Assembly (NCBI RefSeq): GCF_036884275.1
Contig: NZ_CP145607.1
Coordinates: forward strand, 434,001 to 498,000
Length of the DNA stretch: 64,000 bases
Origin: Sphingomonas kaistensis
GTDB lineage: Bacteria > Pseudomonadota > Alphaproteobacteria > Sphingomonadales > Sphingomonadaceae
Direction: 5' to 3'
The notes beneath the pieces were generated by a model, which did not search any database, was not told the origin of the DNA, and saw only the letters and a program-made list of their open reading frames with translations. The first letter of the stretch is position 1; every line of letters starts with the position of its first letter. This document shows positions 61,053 to 64,000 of the stretch, in pieces. Both the position numbers and the translations under genes were made by a program.

Positions 61053-62573
61053 GTGCTACAGTCTCCTGTCATTGCTGCGTCGCCTTTGGTCGGCACTCCG
61101 GCCTGGCGAAATGCGCTGCGTTGGCGGCAATGGTGCTTTCTCGCATTGCTCGCCGCCGGACTGTTTCTCTTCTCGGATGGGCTCACGGCGCCGCTTGCGC
61201 TGAAAGACGAGTCCCGTAATGCCAACAACGCGCTGGACATGACGCTGACGGGGTTCAGCCTTGTCACTACCTATGATTTCCGGCCCGATCTCTGGAATAC
61301 CAAGCCGCCGCTGGTGATCTGGCTGATGAGCGGCAGCCTGCGCCTCTTCGGCTTTCACGAATGGGCGCTTCGCCTCCCTTCGGCGTTGGCCGCCATCGGC
61401 ACACTCGGCCTGTGCTTGTGGTTCGTGCGAAAAGTCACCGGCTCGCGCGGCTTGTCGGTCGGCGCAGCGATTCTGCTGTTGCTGAGCCCCGGTTTCTTCG
61501 GAGAACACGGCGCCCGGACCGCAGATTTCGACGCCGTCCTGCTGTTCTTCGTCACCGGCGGCCTTCAGTTCCTTTATCTTGCCAGCCTTCGAAGACGGCC
61601 CGGCTGGCCGCCGCTCATCGCTGCTGGCGGCATGATTGGGCTCGGCGCCCTCGCCAAGAGTATCGCCGCCTTTATTCCAGTGGTGGGAGTGCTCCTGTTC
61701 CTCCTGCTCGGTCGCCGGCTCACGTCCGTGCTCGCGAACTGGCAACGCTACCTATTGACCGGCCTCGCTTCGATTCTTCCCTTGCTGGCCTTCTACGCAG
61801 CCCGCGAAGCCGCCGGTCCAGGCTATCTCGACGCGGTCATCTTCAATGACCTCGCGGGCCGCTACAGTCGCTCGCTAATCCCCGAAACCAGCCCGCTCTT
61901 CTATCTCGAGCATCTGTCCAAAGGATGGTTCTTCACGGGCCCCCTCCTGCTCATCCTTCCCATCGGTCTTCGGGGGTTGGGCAATCGCGAAAAGACGCTG
62001 GCGCTGTACGCGGGATGCATCGTGTTTGCGGCGCTGGCAATCTACAGCGCGGCCGCGACCCGCGCGATGCAATATGCGCTTCCCCTGTTCCCGTGGTTGG
62101 CCATCCTCAGCGCGATTAGCCTGAAGCGCCTGATCGGGATCTTCGCCGTCGATCGATGGAAAGCCGGCAAGCGGCTCGTCCCCGTGGCCCTGATAATCGG
62201 CTTAAGCCTGCTCGGCGCGCAGCTCACCGCCCGCGCCTTGTGGTGGCGTTACGAGATGTTTCCGGCGCGCCAGTCGGGGCCGCAAGCTTCCTATGGTCAC
62301 CTTTTCGCCACCCTGGCGGCACGTGGGCTCACGCACGTCGCCATCGTCGATCCGGGCTTCCAGCGCGAACAGGAACAGGGCTATTCCCCGCTGCTCCGTT
62401 GGCACCGCCTCGTGTGGGCGACCTGCGGCCTTCACACGACAGAGCTGCGGACGACCCCGGCATTCTCGGCGACGTTGATCGCCAGCTGCGAACCCTCCGT
62501 CTACGAGACATGGCAGCCATCAAGCGTCGAACGCATAGGTCTGTGCGCTGTCAGGAACCCGCAACCAGGTTGA
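61053..62573 (+). CDS. GT39/ArnT-like polytopic glycosyltransferase
   Basis: A 506-residue protein with about 11-12 helices and a C-terminal soluble domain of about 120 residues. The first luminal loop holds LALKDESRNANNALDM, the aspartate/glutamate pair that is diagnostic of PMT/ArnT GT-C enzymes, and WNTKPPLVIWLMSGSLRLFG follows. A polyprenyl-phosphate sugar is the likely donor, the acceptor is unknown (lipid A, glycan or protein). It starts at a GTG. Confidence 0.85.
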   Translation: MLQSPVIAASPLVGTPAWRNALRWRQWCFLALLAAGLFLFSDGLTAPLALKDESRNANNALDMTLTGFSLVTTYDFRPDLWNTKPPLVIWLMSGSLRLFGFHEWALRLPSALAAIGTLGLCLWFVRKVTGSRGLSVGAAILLLLSPGFFGEHGARTADFDAVLLFFVTGGLQFLYLASLRRRPGWPPLIAAGGMIGLGALAKSIAAFIPVVGVLLFLLLGRRLTSVLANWQRYLLTGLASILPLLAFYAAREAAGPGYLDAVIFNDLAGRYSRSLIPETSPLFYLEHLSKGWFFTGPLLLILPIGLRGLGNREKTLALYAGCIVFAALAIYSAAATRAMQYALPLFPWLAILSAISLKRLIGIFAVDRWKAGKRLVPVALIIGLSLLGAQLTARALWWRYEMFPARQSGPQASYGHLFATLAARGLTHVAIVDPGFQREQEQGYSPLLRWHRLVWATCGLHTTELRTTPAFSATLIASCEPSVYETWQPSSVERIGLCAVRNPQPG

Positions 62574-62589
62574 AATCTTTGTTCGATTG

Positions 62590-62873
62590 ATGGACGAACG
62601 CATTTGCTGCTGGCTCTGCAACCGCCCGCTCGGGGCCCGGGTCGAGCAGCATCATCCGGTGCCGAAATCACGCGGCGGGCGGGAGACGCGGCCGGTGCAT
62701 CCGATCTGCCACCGCGCGCTGCACGCCACCTTTTCCAACAAGGAACTGGCGAAAGCCGGAGACGACCCGGCCGCGCTCAGCGCGCCAATCCCGACCTCGC
62801 CCGCTTTCTCGCCTGGATCGCCGGCAAGCCCGCCGACTTTCACGCCCCAACCAGGCGGCGCAAGGGCGCCTAG
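62590..62873 (+). pseudogene. Short HNH endonuclease, frameshifted
   Basis: The first part (MDERICCWLCNRPLGA, then EQHHPVPKSRGG and HPICHRALHATF with the zinc cysteines and catalytic His) reads in one frame to about 62785. The expected remainder (NPDLARFLAWIAGKPADFHA) reads in the frame one base earlier and ends at a stop that overlaps the kinase gene as CTAG. The joint is at CAGCGCGCCAATCCC, where one base appears to be missing. The second frame carries typical family sequence to the end. Confidence 0.83.
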
Positions 62874-64000
62874 GCTTCGGCCGCGCCGAAATCCGATGTC
62901 ATGCGACGCTCGTCGGCCTGATGCGCGCGGTTGTTCAGCGCCTGACGCACCCGGTCGAGCAATTCGGACCGGCGATAAGGCTTGCCGAGCACGTCCTTGT
63001 GCGACCGGTCAGGTCCCGCGATCACCAGCTCCTCGTTATAGCCCGTGGTCAGCAGGATGCCGATGTCGGAGTCCTTCTCGCGCACCTTTTCGGCCAGCTT
63101 CAGCCCGTTGATTCCGCCCGGCATGACAAGGTCGGTGAACAACAGGTCGAACGTCCCGGGCTCGGCCTTTTCGAAGATGCGCAGCGCGATCTCGCCGCTT
63201 TCGGCAGTGGTCACGCGATAACCGGCCGCGCCAAGGATTTCGACCGCCAATTCCAGCACTTCGGCGCTATCCTCGACCACCAGGATATGCTCGGCCTCGG
63301 CCGAACGGGTCCTGGCCTGCGGCACCTCATGGTGAAGGGGCCGCTCGCCATTTTCCTGTTCTTCCTCGCGCGTCACCGGGAACAGGAAGCGCATGGTCGC
63401 GCCCTCGCCCGGTTTGCTCTCGATTTCGAGCCGGCCGCGCGACTGCTGCACGAACCCCGACGCCATGGCGAGGCCAAGACCGGTGCCCTTGCCCTGCGTC
63501 TTGGTGGTGAAGAAAGGTTCGGTCGCGCGCTCGATCACTTCGGGCGTCATGCCCTCGCCCTCGTCCTTGACCTCCAGCGCGACATAATCGCCCTCGGGCA
63601 ACTGCCGCGCGGCGCTGTCGCCGTTCAAATGGATCTGGCTGGTCGATAGCGTGACCAGACCGCCGCCCGGCATCGCGTCGCGGGCGTTCATGAGGACGTT
63701 GAGCAGCGCCATTTCGAGCTGCTCGCCGTCCACCATAACCCGCGGCAGGCGGCGGCGCAGATTGAGCTGAAGTTGGACCTGGCTGCCGAGCGAGCTTTCG
63801 ATCACGTCGACGAAATTGCCGACCAGATGGCTGAGGTCGGTCGGCTTGGGGCTGAGCCGGGTCTTGCGGGCGAACGCCAGCAACTGCCTCGTCAGCTTGG
63901 CACCGCGATCGGCGGCCGAGCGGGCATTGTCGATATATCGCTTGGCGCGGTCGCCATCGACACAGGATCCCAGCAGCTCGAGATTGCCGTTCACCACCTG
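62870..64000 (-). CDS. Hybrid histidine kinase / response regulator, 3' part
   Basis: A membrane-signalling hybrid kinase whose start lies beyond the window. Visible parts begin just after the H-box, then the HATPase domain with NVLMNARDAMPGGG (N-box), VKDEGEGMTP (G1), FTTKTQGKGTGLGLAM (F and G2). A C-terminal receiver follows, with HILVVEDSAEVLELA (acidic pair) and DLLFTDLVMPGGINGL holding the phospho-acceptor Asp, then LTTGYNEEL and LGKPYRRSEL. The sequence is close to the PAS/hybrid kinases that autophosphorylate and pass phosphate to the attached receiver. Confidence 0.93.
   Translation of the reverse strand, partial: QVVNGNLELLGSCVDGDRAKRYIDNARSAADRGAKLTRQLLAFARKTRLSPKPTDLSHLVGNFVDVIESSLGSQVQLQLNLRRRLPRVMVDGEQLEMALLNVLMNARDAMPGGGLVTLSTSQIHLNGDSAARQLPEGDYVALEVKDEGEGMTPEVIERATEPFFTTKTQGKGTGLGLAMASGFVQQSRGRLEIESKPGEGATMRFLFPVTREEEQENGERPLHHEVPQARTRSAEAEHILVVEDSAEVLELAVEILGAAGYRVTTAESGEIALRIFEKAEPGTFDLLFTDLVMPGGINGLKLAEKVREKDSDIGILLTTGYNEELVIAGPDRSHKDVLGKPYRRSELLDRVRQALNNRAHQADERRMTSDFGAAEA

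Overview
This 64 kb window is high-GC, densely packed bacterial chromosome. Gene content points to an alphaproteobacterium of the order Sphingomonadales (inference). The main hints are a MlaE permease with a fused N-terminal STAS-like domain, a GTG-started HNH endonuclease of the HPDLIRHPES type, a PduO-type cobalamin adenosyltransferase next to a small HIG1-like protein, and many short secreted proteins of sphingomonad style. Genes overlap by 1-4 bases very often (ATGA, GTGA and TGATG couplings). Five convergent pairs share their stop codons in a 4-base overlap, four of them CTAG and one TTAG. No intergenic gap exceeds 300 bases. No rRNA, CRISPR array, prophage or classical insertion sequence is visible. 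One tRNA (Thr, anticodon GGT) is present.

Layout: 1-6.1 kb holds the 3' end of an M24 aminopeptidase, a 1338-residue RTX/VCBS surface protein, tRNA-Thr and a threonine aldolase. 6.1-11.5 kb holds a REP-like palindrome doublet, an EamA exporter, an M48 protease, PepN, and a 363-bp element in which a GIY-YIG nuclease gene lies between 30-bp inverted repeats. 11.5-14.9 kb is a Mla-type lipid transport operon. 15.1-17.6 kb is a three-gene CDP-alcohol phosphotransferase / nucleotidyltransferase / HAD phosphatase cassette. 17.7-24.5 kb carries a serine hydrolase, a PLP sulfur-amino-acid enzyme, a DUF305 lipoprotein and an autotransporter-like subtilase. 24.6-30.9 kb contains a frameshifted pyrimidine-nucleotidase-like gene, dapD, a thioredoxin lipoprotein, galU, a degenerate receiver protein, an HNH nuclease and gluQ.

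30.9-37.1 kb carries a HIG1-like protein, cobalamin adenosyltransferase, a flavodoxin-like oxidoreductase coupled to egtB-egtD (ergothioneine), YggT, folD and MarC. 37.1-42.6 kb is a glycan/lipid-carrier cluster: two polytopic GT-C-like proteins, GtrA, a methyltransferase and a GtrB-like GT2. 42.7-47.4 kb has an EF-hand protein, cfa with an MpaB-like oxygenase, a winged-helix protein, a 53-residue zinc-ribbon candidate and rlmN. 47.5-51.4 kb has an IalB-like protein, a prepilin peptidase and an NfrB/NfrA-like glycosyltransferase and outer-membrane pair. 51.5-56.6 kb has an acyl-CoA ligase and a glyoxalase operon. 56.6-57.4 kb is a scar where the 3' end of a flagellin gene is joined tail-out to the 3' end of flgD. 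57.4-64 kb has uvrB, a short SEDS-like protein, a DUF1801 protein, a GT39-like protein, a frameshifted HNH gene and the 3' part of a hybrid histidine kinase.

The most interesting items are the inverted-repeat GIY-YIG element together with its possible non-autonomous relative at 6.1 kb, the collapsed flagellar locus, the phospho-alcohol cassette, the NfrA/NfrB-like pair, and two single-base frameshifts that both fall on the hexamer CGCGCC.
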